Part shown: positions 18,098 to 27,755 of the stretch, in pieces
How the letters are laid out: each line of letters begins with the position of its first letter
Numbering within the stretch: position 1 is the first letter of the stretch
Source: JAAGZL01 sp050297535
GTDB taxonomy: Bacteria; Pseudomonadota; Gammaproteobacteria; Chromatiales; Chromatiaceae
Assembly (NCBI GenBank): GCA_050297535.1
Contig: JBNKSV010000006.1
Location: 18,589 to 82,588 of the forward strand
Reading direction: 5' to 3'
Length of the DNA stretch: 64,000 nucleotides
Program-made: the position numbers and the translations under genes
The notes under the pieces: model-generated
Seen by the model: the letters and a program-made list of their open reading frames with translations, nothing else
What the model was told of the DNA's origin: nothing
The model's database searches: none

Positions 18098-21000
18098 CTA
18101 TCTGCCATACCCCCCTCCTCCAGGTGTCTCTATGACCATCACGTCTCCAGCATCTACCTGCACCTGTGCTTGGGCGGAAAACTCGGTGCGCCGCCCATCC
18201 TGATGCAGAAGATAGTTGCGCCCCGGTTGCCCCGGCGCTCCGCCTTGCATACCGTAAGGTGGCACCACGCGGTGACCGGCCAGTATATTGGCCTGCATGG
18301 TTTCAAGAAATCTAAGTCTGCGGATGACGCCATTACCTCCGCTGTGTCCACCATTCCCTCCTGAGCCACGGCGAATGGAGAACTGCTCCAGTCGCACCGG
18401 GAAACGCCACTCTAGCACCTCGGGGTCGGTCAGCCTGGAGTTGGTCATGTGGGTATGCACTGCGTCGGCACCGTCCTGATTCGCCGTGGCGCCGGAACCG
18501 CCGCAGATGGTCTCATAATATTGATGCTCTGCATTTCCCCAGGTGAAGTTGTTCATGGTCCCCTGAGAGGCGGCGGCCACACCTAAGGCGCCCAGTAGAC
18601 TGTCCACGATCACCTGCGAGGTCTCTACATTACCGGCCACCACTGCAGCTGGATAGGACGGATGCAGCATAGAGTCTTCAGGAAGGATGATGTTGAGCGG
18701 TCGCAAACAGCCCTCATTCAACGGTATATCGTCCGCCACCAGACAACGGAACACATACAGGACAGCGGCCCGACAGATCGCCCGCGGGGCATTATAGTTA
18801 CCAGGGTGTTGGGGGCTGGTGCCGGTGAAGTCGATAGTCGCGCTCCTCTCTGATCTATTCATGCTGATCTTCACGCACACCTTATTGCCATCATCCATCT
18901 GATAACAGAACTCGCCATCATGCAGCACCTCCAGCACCCGCCGCACCGACTCTTCCGCATTGGCCTGCACATGCTGCATGTAGGCCTGCACCACATCGGC
19001 CCCAAACTGCTCCACCGCGCGCAGCAATTCCTGCATACCCTTTTCACAGGCGGCAAGCTGGGCCTTGAGATCGGCCATGTTATAGTCGATGTTGCGCGCT
19101 GGATATGGGCCAGAGGCGAGTAACTGCCGCAGCTCCTGCTCCAACATCCGGCCACCGTCCACCAGCTTTATGTTATCTATCAGCACCCCTTCCTGCTCTA
19201 CATGACTGGAGTCAGACGGCATGGAACCAGGGGTCACGCCACCAATGTCTGCGTGGTGGCCGCGAGCCGCCACGTAGAACAGTGGCTGCGTCTCATCTGC
19301 ATGGAACACCGGCTTCACCACGGTTATATCCGGCAGATGGGTGCCGCCGGCGTATGGATTATTCAGGATATAGGCGTCCCCACGCCGCATGTTACCTGAG
19401 TATTTGGCCATGACCGCCTTTATGCTCTCGCCCATAGAACCGAGATGCACCGGGATATGGGGTGCGTTGGCGATGAGATCGCCAGCTTGGTCAAACAGGG
19501 CGCAGGAGAAATCTTTACGCTCCTTGATGTTGACCGAGACCGAGGTGTTCTCCAGCACCATGCCCATCTGATCGGCGATAGACATGAACAGGTTGTTGAA
19601 TATCTCCAGCATAACCGGATCGACGGCGGTGCCGATCGCTACCCGCTCCGGCAGCGGCTGGTAGCGTTCCAACACGATCTCGCTACGCGGGGTAAGCCGT
19701 GCCCGCCAACCGGGTTCTATGACTATGGTGCCGGTCGTCTCGACGATGATCCCCGGGCCAGTGATCTCCTGCCCCACAGCCAGTTGCTCGCGCCGGTAAA
19801 AGGGGGTCTGTAACGGTACATCATTCATAACCACCTCGTGGCTTGCGTAGGAACCATGAACTGTCATCTCAGCGCCGCGCCCGAACTCCACGGGCGGCGC
19901 CTCAGACCACCCTATCGCTTCCACCTGCAGGGCGGCGACGATGATCTCTTTGTCAGGATCGATGAAACCGAAACGCTGCTTATGTTGCAGGTTAAATTGC
20001 GCGGTCATTGCATCGGCAGTGGCCAAATCAAGCAACAGGGAGCTATCCGCCCCGGCATAGCGCAGATGCGCCCTCTGCTCGCTGCGTATCTGCCCCTGCC
20101 CTACCCCCTGGGCGCACAGTTCCTCTTCTGCGGCGACCTGGAGCTCCCCGGCCAGCTTTTGCAGTTGTGCAACCAGATCATCCCTCAGGGTCCGCTCTAT
20201 ACCCCTGCTCATGATCACCCGCTGGTCAGCCAATCCCATGCCATAGGCGGAGAGCACCCCAGCCAAGGGATGCAGATAGATACGCTTCATCCCCAGGGCA
20301 TCCGCCACCAGACAGGCATGTTGTCCCCCGGCGCCGCCGAAACAACAGAGGGTATACGCGGTGACATCGTAGCCTCGTTGGATCGAGATGCTCTTAATGG
20401 CATTGGCCATGTTCTCCACCGCAATGGCAAGAAAACCTGCCGCCACCTGTCGCGGCGTGCGGCAGACGCCAGTGGCCGTCTCAATCTCTTCGGCCAGCTC
20501 GGTGAAGAGTTGCGTCACAACATCCTTATCCAGGGCTTGATCCCCATTTGGACCGAAGATCTTTGGAAAATGATCCGGCTGCAACTTGCCCAACATCAGG
20601 TTACAGTCGGTAACGGTGAGGGGACCACCATTACGATAACTAGCGGGACCAGGATCGGCCCCGGCCGAGTCTGGACCAACCCTAAAACGAGCCCCATCGA
20701 ACTGCAAAACAGAACCACCACCAGCAGCCACGGTATGGATCTGCATCATGGGCGCACGCATACGCACCCCTGCTACCTCGGTCTCGAATACCCGCTCGTA
20801 CTCCCCTGCGTAGTGGCTGACGTCCGTAGAGGTTCCCCCCATGTCGAAACCGATCAGTTTGCTATAACCGGCAACTGCGGCCGTCTTCACCATACCCACC
20901 ACTCCACCTGCCGGACCGGAGAGGATGGCATCCTTGCCATGAAAGAATTTCGCATCGGCCAACCCGCCATTAGACTGCATGAACATCAAACGTCTGCTGC

Positions 21001-21736
21001 TTCCCTCCATACCTACCAGCGCGGAAGCGACCCGACCCACATATCGATTCAGGATGGGCGAGAGATAGGCATCCACCAGGGTGGTGTCGCCACGCGCCAC
21101 TAGTTTGATCAGGGGACTTACCTGTGAGCTTACGGAGACCTGGGTAAAACCTACTTCCCTGGCGATGGTCGCCAGCGCCTCTTCATGTTGCGGATAGCGG
21201 TATCCATGCATACACAGGATTGCCACCGCACGCAGACCACTGGCATGATACTGGCGCATACCGGCCTCTGCCTTGGCGCGGTCCAGCGGCTTGACTATCT
21301 CGCCCCTGGCCCCGATACGCTCCTCCACCTCCAACACCTCTGCATACATCATCTCCGGGAGCTGTATATCCAGGGCAAACAGTTGCGGCCGGTTTTGATA
21401 GCCGATTCGCAGGGCATCGGCAAACCCCTTAGTGATTACCAGCAAGGTTGGCTCACCTTGCCGCTCCAGCAAGGCGTTTGTGGCCACGGTGGTGCCCATC
21501 TTAACGTTGGCGATCTTATCTGTAGGGATAGGTGCGCAAACGGCCACGCCCAAGATACGCCGAATGCCCTCTATGGCGGCATCGCTGTATCTTTCCGGGT
21601 TCTCAGACAGGAGCTTTTCCGTCAACACCTCCCCACGCGGGGAACACGCAACAATATCTGTGAAGGTGCCGCCACGATCTATCCAGAACTGCCATCTAGG
21701 GCAGGTGCTTTGTTCGTTATCAGCAGCAAAAGACAT
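18098..21736 (-). CDS. HyuA-HyuB fusion, 5-oxoprolinase (ATP-hydrolysing) type
   Basis: At 1212 residues this matches full-length fused 5-oxoprolinases. The N-terminal HyuA half (about 14-700) has actin-like ATPase motifs FWIDRGGTFTDIVA and GFDMGGTSTDVS and a GGGS loop near 335. The HyuB half starts near 705 (VDPVMLEIFNNLF) and includes KERKDFSCALFD, HIPVHLGSMGES and a glycine-rich end. The family hydrolyses 5-oxo-L-proline to glutamate, or related hydantoins, with ATP. It is cytoplasmic. The TRAP importer genes follow on the same strand, suggesting uptake plus ring opening. Hydantoin substrates cannot be excluded. Confidence 0.9.
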   Translation of the reverse strand: MSFAADNEQSTCPRWQFWIDRGGTFTDIVACSPRGEVLTEKLLSENPERYSDAAIEGIRRILGVAVCAPIPTDKIANVKMGTTVATNALLERQGEPTLLVITKGFADALRIGYQNRPQLFALDIQLPEMMYAEVLEVEERIGARGEIVKPLDRAKAEAGMRQYHASGLRAVAILCMHGYRYPQHEEALATIAREVGFTQVSVSSQVSPLIKLVARGDTTLVDAYLSPILNRYVGRVASALVGMEGSSRRLMFMQSNGGLADAKFFHGKDAILSGPAGGVVGMVKTAAVAGYSKLIGFDMGGTSTDVSHYAGEYERVFETEVAGVRMRAPMMQIHTVAAGGGSVLQFDGARFRVGPDSAGADPGPASYRNGGPLTVTDCNLMLGKLQPDHFPKIFGPNGDQALDKDVVTQLFTELAEEIETATGVCRTPRQVAAGFLAIAVENMANAIKSISIQRGYDVTAYTLCCFGGAGGQHACLVADALGMKRIYLHPLAGVLSAYGMGLADQRVIMSRGIERTLRDDLVAQLQKLAGELQVAAEEELCAQGVGQGQIRSEQRAHLRYAGADSSLLLDLATADAMTAQFNLQHKQRFGFIDPDKEIIVAALQVEAIGWSEAPPVEFGRGAEMTVHGSYASHEVVMNDVPLQTPFYRREQLAVGQEITGPGIIVETTGTIVIEPGWRARLTPRSEIVLERYQPLPERVAIGTAVDPVMLEIFNNLFMSIADQMGMVLENTSVSVNIKERKDFSCALFDQAGDLIANAPHIPVHLGSMGESIKAVMAKYSGNMRRGDAYILNNPYAGGTHLPDITVVKPVFHADETQPLFYVAARGHHADIGGVTPGSMPSDSSHVEQEGVLIDNIKLVDGGRMLEQELRQLLASGPYPARNIDYNMADLKAQLAACEKGMQELLRAVEQFGADVVQAYMQHVQANAEESVRRVLEVLHDGEFCYQMDDGNKVCVKISMNRSERSATIDFTGTSPQHPGNYNAPRAICRAAVLYVFRCLVADDIPLNEGCLRPLNIILPEDSMLHPSYPAAVVAGNVETSQVIVDSLLGALGVAAASQGTMNNFTWGNAEHQYYETICGGSGATANQDGADAVHTHMTNSRLTDPEVLEWRFPVRLEQFSIRRGSGGNGGHSGGNGVIRRLRFLETMQANILAGHRVVPPYGMQGGAPGQPGRNYLLHQDGRRTEFSAQAQVQVDAGDVMVIETPGGGGYGR

Positions 21737-21906
21737 ATTTTTTCATCACGTTAAGTAATTTTAATCCCACGCATGCGCCTAATTAATAAAAACCCGGGAA
21801 AGGCCTTCCCATTTAACCAGCTTTTTTCCTGAAATGAGACGTGTGGACTAGTAAAACAATTACACAATTACATACTAAAAGTAGGGTACTTGGTGATTTA
21901 TGCACT

Positions 21907-22473
21907 ATGAACATCAGCGCACTACAGCTACAACGGAACTATGTATCACCGACATATGCCGCGACTAAGGATAGGGAAGCCGGTTCGTCAGAACAACCAA
22001 AAAATGCATCGCAAGATGCGAACCTTGACGAAACGGAGCTAAGGGACATACAACAGCTAAAGGCACGCGATCGGGAGGTACGGGCTCATGAGGCGGCGCA
22101 CATAGCGGCCGGTGGTTCGATTGTGCGCAGCGGAGCCAAGTTAACCTATGCGCGTGGTCCGGATGGGGTGTTATATGCGATCGGCGGTGAGGTATCAATA
22201 GATACATCCAAGGCCAACACACCAGAGACCACCCTGGCCAAGGCGGAAAAGATACGCCGAGCCGCCCTTGCCCCGGCAAAACCATCTTCCCAGGACCGAG
22301 CCGTAGCGGCCAGGGCCGCACGAATGGCCATGCAGGCAAGGCAGGAGATTCTTGTCCAGCAACAGTCGGAAGAACAAACCAGGGCTTGGTCCTCTAGGGC
22401 CATTGACAGCTATACAAGCACCGGCAGTACATTAGAAACACCGAGCAACGGTAATATTGATGAACTGATCTGA
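21907..22473 (+). CDS. SprA-related putative metalloprotease-like protein
   Basis: The 188-residue protein has a low-complexity N-terminus, then the SprA-family core: REVRAHEAAHIAAGG (HEAAH at 61-65), GAKLTYARGPDGVLYAIGGEVSIDTS, and a charged Ala-rich helix with RAARMAMQARQEIL. HEAAH fits the H-E-x-x-H zinc-protease signature, and the family is annotated as putative metalloprotease. No activity has been shown for it to my knowledge. I chose ATG 21907 over a GTG at 21841 because homologues start near MNIS. No signal peptide. Confidence 0.82.
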   Translation: MNISALQLQRNYVSPTYAATKDREAGSSEQPKNASQDANLDETELRDIQQLKARDREVRAHEAAHIAAGGSIVRSGAKLTYARGPDGVLYAIGGEVSIDTSKANTPETTLAKAEKIRRAALAPAKPSSQDRAVAARAARMAMQARQEILVQQQSEEQTRAWSSRAIDSYTSTGSTLETPSNGNIDELI

Positions 22474-22619
22474 AGTTACGCGAAAGGCCGTCCATGACGG
22501 AGCCGAGATTCACTAATCCTAACCAAGCGAAAACTGTACTACACTCTGATTTAATAAATGTTCTCATATAGGGTGTGCTTTCCCTATGCTAGAGATAAAA
22601 CAAAACCGTGCCATAAAGA

Positions 22620-23294
22620 ATGGCGATAATCAGGCAGCGAATCTTTTTATATATGACAGACAATCAACTCAAATTAACTATCGGGGCCTCACTGGAACTA
22701 GACTCTCTATCCGATGTCGCTTTGAATGATCTGCAGGCGGAACTTATAGGTTACACCCACGGCCAAGGCCTGATAATCTCTCGCCCCCAAAAAGATGGTA
22801 TTCCCGTGCTGGTCAATTCTGGAGAAAGATTCATCGTAGGCATAAAACAGGATGGAGATGACGTCTGCTTTGAAACAGATGTAGTGGCAATATTAAACGA
22901 CCCCTACCCCCATCTTCATATTACTTACCCTGCTAACGTCCGTACCGGTTCTATCCGCAAAAGCAGCCGGGTTCCGGCCGCACCAGCGAATATTCAACTG
23001 GTCACAGATGGAGCCATTGACGATACGCCCATATCTATTATGAACGTAAGCTGTTCTGGAGCCTGTCTAGTGTCAGACCGACGACTAGGCACAGTGGACG
23101 ATATGTTCCAAATCAACTTTCATATGGAAGGCGACGAACCGGATGTCGCCTTTACATGCATGATCAGACACGTACACGAAATAGATGAAAACAACCAGAC
23201 CAGGTTCAGTCACGGCGTGTTTTTTATAGGCATGGATGCTGAAGAACAACTCTTTCTTTGGAAATACTTCCAGAGAAGCTCGGCTATGCAGTAA
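22620..23294 (+). CDS. YcgR-like PilZ protein (flagellar brake type)
   Basis: This protein of up to 224 residues has an N-terminal YcgR-type barrel (about 18-105) and a C-terminal PilZ domain (about 110-215). The cyclic di-GMP motif is present as R-K-S-S-R (113-117) with the second motif NVSCSG at about 144-149. YcgR proteins slow flagellar rotation or act as general cyclic di-GMP effectors. No flagellar gene lies nearby. The start is uncertain: ATG 22620 or ATG 22653 (MTDNQLKLTIG), which fits homologues better. It converges with the L,D-transpeptidase gene. Confidence 0.82.
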   Translation: MAIIRQRIFLYMTDNQLKLTIGASLELDSLSDVALNDLQAELIGYTHGQGLIISRPQKDGIPVLVNSGERFIVGIKQDGDDVCFETDVVAILNDPYPHLHITYPANVRTGSIRKSSRVPAAPANIQLVTDGAIDDTPISIMNVSCSGACLVSDRRLGTVDDMFQINFHMEGDEPDVAFTCMIRHVHEIDENNQTRFSHGVFFIGMDAEEQLFLWKYFQRSSAMQ

Positions 23295-23314
23295 TAGCCA
23301 GGGTCCAGATTGCG

Positions 23315-23806
23315 TTAATTAAACAATCTTTCCGCAATCGCCAACGGACCTTTGAAGTGACCAGCCAAAACAGCAGGATCAACCTGATCCCTCAGCATTA
23401 TCCTGGTGTTTTCCTTCCCATACTTTTTCACTAAATGATACAACTTCTTGGCATTGCCTGGATGTAGCCTTACACAGCCATGCGAGGCAGGACGCCCCAA
23501 CTGGCGGATCTGGTTGGTTCCATGGATGGCATAACCACCATTGAAAAAGACCGAATAAGGCATAGGGGCATTATCATACTTCTTGGAGCGATGCATACGG
23601 GTTATCCACAAAGGACGATAATCCCCCCTAGGGGTAGAGTAGCCTTCGCGTGCCGAAGATATCTTCCATACATATTTCTTATGGCCTTCAACATAGACCG
23701 TCATCTTTTGTTCTGAGATGTCGACCGTAACGTCCACATTATCAGCAGTCGCTGTTACTGTAACCGACCAGAGCATAAATCCAATTAAGAGACTATAAGC
23801 GCGCAT
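23315..23806 (-). CDS. L,D-transpeptidase (YkuD family), periplasmic
   Basis: The 163-residue protein has a signal peptide (hydrophobic 4-20) and a compact YkuD domain. The catalytic signature is SHGCVRLH with Cys111 and His109, preceded by IHGTNQIRQLG. These enzymes make 3-3 peptidoglycan crosslinks or attach lipoproteins to the wall. There is no LysM or other wall-binding domain, so it is a minimal form. Its function in this strain cannot be narrowed further. Confidence 0.92.
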   Translation of the reverse strand: MRAYSLLIGFMLWSVTVTATADNVDVTVDISEQKMTVYVEGHKKYVWKISSAREGYSTPRGDYRPLWITRMHRSKKYDNAPMPYSVFFNGGYAIHGTNQIRQLGRPASHGCVRLHPGNAKKLYHLVKKYGKENTRIMLRDQVDPAVLAGHFKGPLAIAERLFN

Positions 23807-23917
23807 TTTTTATCCCATCTTTTTCTCTATACCCGTGCCTATTCATTTCCCCGCACAAGGCATACAACCCTAATTTAACCGCAAAACTCTTAATATCCGC
23901 AGAGTTAGCAAGGCGAC

Positions 23918-24100
23918 GGCATTATATATGCTTTACTAGATAATGCCACAGCCAAACCACAAGAATTTCTGGGAATAATCTGCGATTACCGTTCATGGTA
24001 TCGGTCAATCCGTCAGATTCTTAACTTTTTATGAAAAACCACCATCATGGACGTGTAGCTTATATGCCCAAATGCCTTGCGGTCATACGAGGCATTTTTT
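23918..24100 (+). ncRNA. Candidate small structured RNA with its own terminator
   Basis: The 401-base gap between the L,D-transpeptidase and the next plus-strand gene holds three hairpins in a row. One pairs 23918-23925 with 23940-23947. The second is a long interrupted stem (23977-23982 with 24014-24019, plus 23984-23991 with 24002-24010 around a ten-base loop). The third, 24070-24077 with 24090-24097, ends in six T residues and looks like a plus-strand terminator. No plus-strand protein gene lies upstream to need it. A small RNA is the simplest explanation; the start is unknown. Confidence 0.45.
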
Positions 24101-24207
24101 CCCTCGAAAAACCATAACGGATTTCCAGACAATGTATATACTCAAAAAGTACGGGAACCACTGTCTTATGGATAGATCTGTTCAACTGTCGTTGCGGGAG
24201 TAAAGCT

Positions 24208-24585
24208 ATGGCTACGGATTCAGACCCCATCGTAAATTCTTGGTATAAACATCTGGATAAAGGTCAGCCCTTTCAGGTTGTTGCTGTAGATGAAAATGGA
24301 TTCCAGATTGAGATTCAGTATATTGACGGTGACGTAGAAGAGATTGACATTGATGATTGGTATTTTATGGATCTGGAGCAAATAGTGTCTCCAGAGGACA
24401 TAGCTGGGGCGCTTGATGTCTCTGAGCCAGATGACATGATGTCCGTGGTTGCAGGCGCAGGCTATGCTGATTGGGACTCCGAACAGGGGCTGAACGGATT
24501 TGATGACCAGGATTTTTCTGAAGGTATGACTGAATTCAGCCTGGAGGATGAGGCCAGTTACGAAGAGACCTGGGATGAAATGTAA
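24208..24585 (+). CDS. Small acidic DUF6763-like protein
   Basis: The 125-residue protein is strongly acidic throughout. It begins with a conserved-looking block (about 6-55) with IVNSWYKHLDKG...FQVVAVDE...IEIQYIDGDVEEID, which I recognise as DUF6763. The C-terminal half is low in complexity, rich in Asp, Glu and Ser. A GGGAG site lies upstream of the start. No catalytic residues or membrane segments are visible, and the function is unknown. Confidence 0.72.
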   Translation: MATDSDPIVNSWYKHLDKGQPFQVVAVDENGFQIEIQYIDGDVEEIDIDDWYFMDLEQIVSPEDIAGALDVSEPDDMMSVVAGAGYADWDSEQGLNGFDDQDFSEGMTEFSLEDEASYEETWDEM

Positions 24586-24637
24586 AAACACTTCTAATTC
24601 AAGGCGTTAAGCAGAGCACAAACCACACCCACACCTT

Positions 24638-24802
24638 AGGGAAGGCCTTCATTATCACACCCAGTGATCTTCAGACCTTCCCTATAATTTGATAAATAGC
24701 AACAATCTATAAATTAGTCAGATGGTACTTACACAAATAAGATAATATTTCCTAAAGGTACACAGAAACCTGCCGCCAAATAGATACTTGAGACTAGTCT
24801 CA
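24638..24802. promoter_or_regulatory. Nested hairpin and 14-base palindrome upstream of the hybrid kinase
   Basis: The 446-base interval 24586-25031 has no gene. An outer stem (24638-24645 with 24676-24683) encloses an inner one (24654-24658 with 24664-24668), perhaps the end of the DUF6763 transcript. Further on, TGAGACTAGTCTCA (24789-24802) is a perfect palindrome about 230 bases before the kinase start, flanked by GCCGC and GCGGC. A dyad of this kind is a plausible operator, but the binding protein is unknown. Confidence 0.35.
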
Positions 24803-25031
24803 GGGGTGTTGCGGCCTATATATAATATAAAAAAACAAAGAGTTATTGGCCAAAGACCTATGTAAACCCAGAATAAACAATTTCTATCCGGATCTTGAAT
24901 ACGGTGTATAGTGATATTAGATAAAAAAAAGCAATCGCAAACATTACAGATACCAGACGTACCCTTGAGCCCTAAAAATAGACGCCTCATTAATTACGCC
25001 ATAGCACCTACGGCCACCGCGGATATCTGTC

Positions 25032-27740
25032 ATGAGTAAACCGCACATAGCCAGGAGCCTGAGATTCAGGTTTTTCCTGGTGCTTGTGCTGTTTTTAACC
25101 ATTAGCTTTCTGGCTGCAGGATGGTTAAGCACCAACAATACGACCAAGGTACTCGATTCCATCCTGAACGAAAGATTTAGCCTAGTCTCCAACAATCTGG
25201 AGAATCATCTCAGGATTAAAGGACAGTCAACCAAGGCATTGGCATACCGACTTTCGCAAGAGCACAGCCTAGTTGACGCTATATCTAACAATAACCACAA
25301 AACTATCAGAGAACTATTCCTAAAATACACCAATTCAGATACGACCCAACTCCTTCTGCTCCTGGACATAAACGGCAAGGTCGTTGAAGACAACCGCAAA
25401 GGCGCATATATCGGGAGATCATTCGAACATCTTGATATCTTTAAAGATACGATAAAGCCATCTACGCCTGACGCAGAATTAACCACCATAGATAACAGAC
25501 TAGTCTCTATCTCCTCAGCCGCTGTTGCAAACAAGCGTAATTCATCAACCCCTGCCGGGATCATTTTGGCTGTATTTCCGGTTAACACTGCATTCCTAGA
25601 GCAGGTGAAGGGCAGCACTGAACTGGATATCTCAGTAATAGACCAGCAACGTATCCTCGCATCAACCGTTAAGAATACAGGGCCGCATTCAGATCGTATA
25701 GATATTGAGCAAGACACATATGATCAGTTGCTCAATGAGCAACATAAAAATATTCCAATAACAATTTTTGACACCCCGTATATCAACAGGCTAGCACCGC
25801 TCGCCACTAACGGATCTGTAACGAAATCATATATCCTGCTCTCCTATCCACAGAAGGAACATCAGGACTACATAGACCGTATATACCAGCAGATCCTCAT
25901 GTCGATAATAGCCGGGATCATAATCGCGCTGGTATTGGCGCTATGGTTATTCCGGGATTTCCTTAAATCAATAAACACTCTACGCACCGTGGTCGGTAAG
26001 ATCAGCCATGGCGATTTCAAATCACGCATATTGATCAATACCGGAGATGAGCTGCAGATCCTGGCTGACACCTTCAACACCATGATTGATACCGTCGAAA
26101 GCACCAATAAGACTCTATCAAGATACAACAGTGATCTTGAACGCGAAGTGGAAGTGCGGACCCGGGATTACATAAAAGAAGAGAGAGCGCACGCTGCCAG
26201 TGAAAGAAAAATAAAGGCCATAATAGATAACATTGTGGTAGGGCTTGTAACTACCGACGAAGATGGAAATATCGAAACCTTCAATCCTGCTGCGGAAAAG
26301 ATGTTTGGGTATCAGGCCCTTGAGATTGCAGGCAAGAGCATTTCGATACTCATACCATCACTCCGCGACAAAGAACATAACCAGGATATATTTGGCCACC
26401 TCAATGATAACAACAACATTATCGGACGCAGGCTTGAGGTAACTGGCAAGCGCAAAGATGGCTCCACCTTCCCCCACCTACTCTCCATTAGCGAGATGTA
26501 CCTTCCAACGCACTCATCCAAATCAAATGAGGGCGCGATCCGCAGATACTTCATTGCTATCATGCAAGATTTGACAGAAACAAAGCGTACGGAAGAGATA
26601 CTGCGCCGCGCCCAAAAGATGGAGGCGTTAGGACAACTGACCGGGGGCATAGCCCACGACTTCAACAACCTACTAGGCATTATCGTTGGGAACCTAGACC
26701 TTCTTAAGGAAGACCTGGAAGAAGGACCGATAAAACAGCATGCACGATCAGCCCTTAAAGCCGCGTTGCGCGGTTCTGACCTAACCCGCCGTCTGCTGGC
26801 CTTCTCCAGAAAATCCACGCCGGAAACCAAGCCCCTGTGCATAAATCAGATAATCACAGATATGCAAAATCTGATTGAGAAATCGCTCACTGCATCTATT
26901 TCTGTTCAGGTCTCTTTGGATAAGGATCTCTGGTTTACGGATGTCAATCAGGGCGAACTGGAAGACGCAATAATCAATCTCGCGGTTAATGCGAAGGACG
27001 CCATGCCCAATGGCGGCAAGCTACTCATAACCACTGAAAACAGCGTCATTGACGAATCGTATGCAAAGAATCATACCGGCGCAGAGTTAGGAGAACATGT
27101 TCTTATAACCGTACGCGATACCGGCTCTGGAATTAGTGAAGACATAATCGAAAAGGTATTGGACCCGTTCTTTACCACCAAGCCAGGAAACAAAGGCAGC
27201 GGTCTTGGCCTGAGTATGGTCTACGGTTTTGTAAAAAGGGCCAGAGGTTATATCAACCTGATATCTAAACCAGATGCGGGTACAACAGTTGAGATATTCC
27301 TACCCAGATCATACCAGGACCTATCTTGTGCTGAGCATAGTAGTGCCGGAATGGAACCAATACAAACTGGCGGCAATGAGGCCATACTGCTGGTGGATGA
27401 TGAACCAGATCTCGCACTAATCGCCGAAGGCACTCTACGCAAATATGGGTACCGGGTATTAAAGGCCGGTACCGCATCCGAAGCCATAGACATACTTTCT
27501 AAACACCCGGAAATTGATCTTCTGTTCAGTGATGTAGTAATGCCTGGCGGCATGGATGGATTTGCGCTTGCGCAATATACCAAGCAGAGTTATCCCAAGA
27601 TAAAAATCCTGCTAGCGTCAGGGTTTACCCACAAAACCAACAAACAACAACATGATTCGCCAGGACATGCGATGCTTAGAAAACCTTATCGGAAGCACGA
27701 ACTCATTGACCAAATAAGAAAGACCTTAGACTCAGAATAG
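25032..27740 (+). CDS. Hybrid sensor histidine kinase (Cache-like, HAMP, PAS, HisKA, HATPase, REC)
   Basis: This 902-residue inner-membrane kinase has a periplasmic sensor between two membrane segments (about 13-33 and 287-307), probably Cache-like. It continues with HAMP (to about 360), a PAS domain (about 395-520) and the kinase core. The phosphoacceptor is in LTGGIAHDFNNLLG (His542); the ATPase has NLAVNAKDAMP and DTGSGI. A receiver domain (about 782-895, LLVDDEPD...FSDVVMPGGMDG) ends the protein. The EAL response regulator 15 bases downstream is its likely partner. The signal is unknown. Confidence 0.92.
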   Translation: MSKPHIARSLRFRFFLVLVLFLTISFLAAGWLSTNNTTKVLDSILNERFSLVSNNLENHLRIKGQSTKALAYRLSQEHSLVDAISNNNHKTIRELFLKYTNSDTTQLLLLLDINGKVVEDNRKGAYIGRSFEHLDIFKDTIKPSTPDAELTTIDNRLVSISSAAVANKRNSSTPAGIILAVFPVNTAFLEQVKGSTELDISVIDQQRILASTVKNTGPHSDRIDIEQDTYDQLLNEQHKNIPITIFDTPYINRLAPLATNGSVTKSYILLSYPQKEHQDYIDRIYQQILMSIIAGIIIALVLALWLFRDFLKSINTLRTVVGKISHGDFKSRILINTGDELQILADTFNTMIDTVESTNKTLSRYNSDLEREVEVRTRDYIKEERAHAASERKIKAIIDNIVVGLVTTDEDGNIETFNPAAEKMFGYQALEIAGKSISILIPSLRDKEHNQDIFGHLNDNNNIIGRRLEVTGKRKDGSTFPHLLSISEMYLPTHSSKSNEGAIRRYFIAIMQDLTETKRTEEILRRAQKMEALGQLTGGIAHDFNNLLGIIVGNLDLLKEDLEEGPIKQHARSALKAALRGSDLTRRLLAFSRKSTPETKPLCINQIITDMQNLIEKSLTASISVQVSLDKDLWFTDVNQGELEDAIINLAVNAKDAMPNGGKLLITTENSVIDESYAKNHTGAELGEHVLITVRDTGSGISEDIIEKVLDPFFTTKPGNKGSGLGLSMVYGFVKRARGYINLISKPDAGTTVEIFLPRSYQDLSCAEHSSAGMEPIQTGGNEAILLVDDEPDLALIAEGTLRKYGYRVLKAGTASEAIDILSKHPEIDLLFSDVVMPGGMDGFALAQYTKQSYPKIKILLASGFTHKTNKQQHDSPGHAMLRKPYRKHELIDQIRKTLDSE

Positions 27741-27755
27741 GAGCCAGATGTAAAT

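Noticed and set aside
19838..21103. A 421-codon open frame on the plus strand
   Set aside because: It lies fully antisense to the 5-oxoprolinase-type gene, has no recognisable domain and a low-complexity, His/Arg-rich composition typical of a shadow frame.
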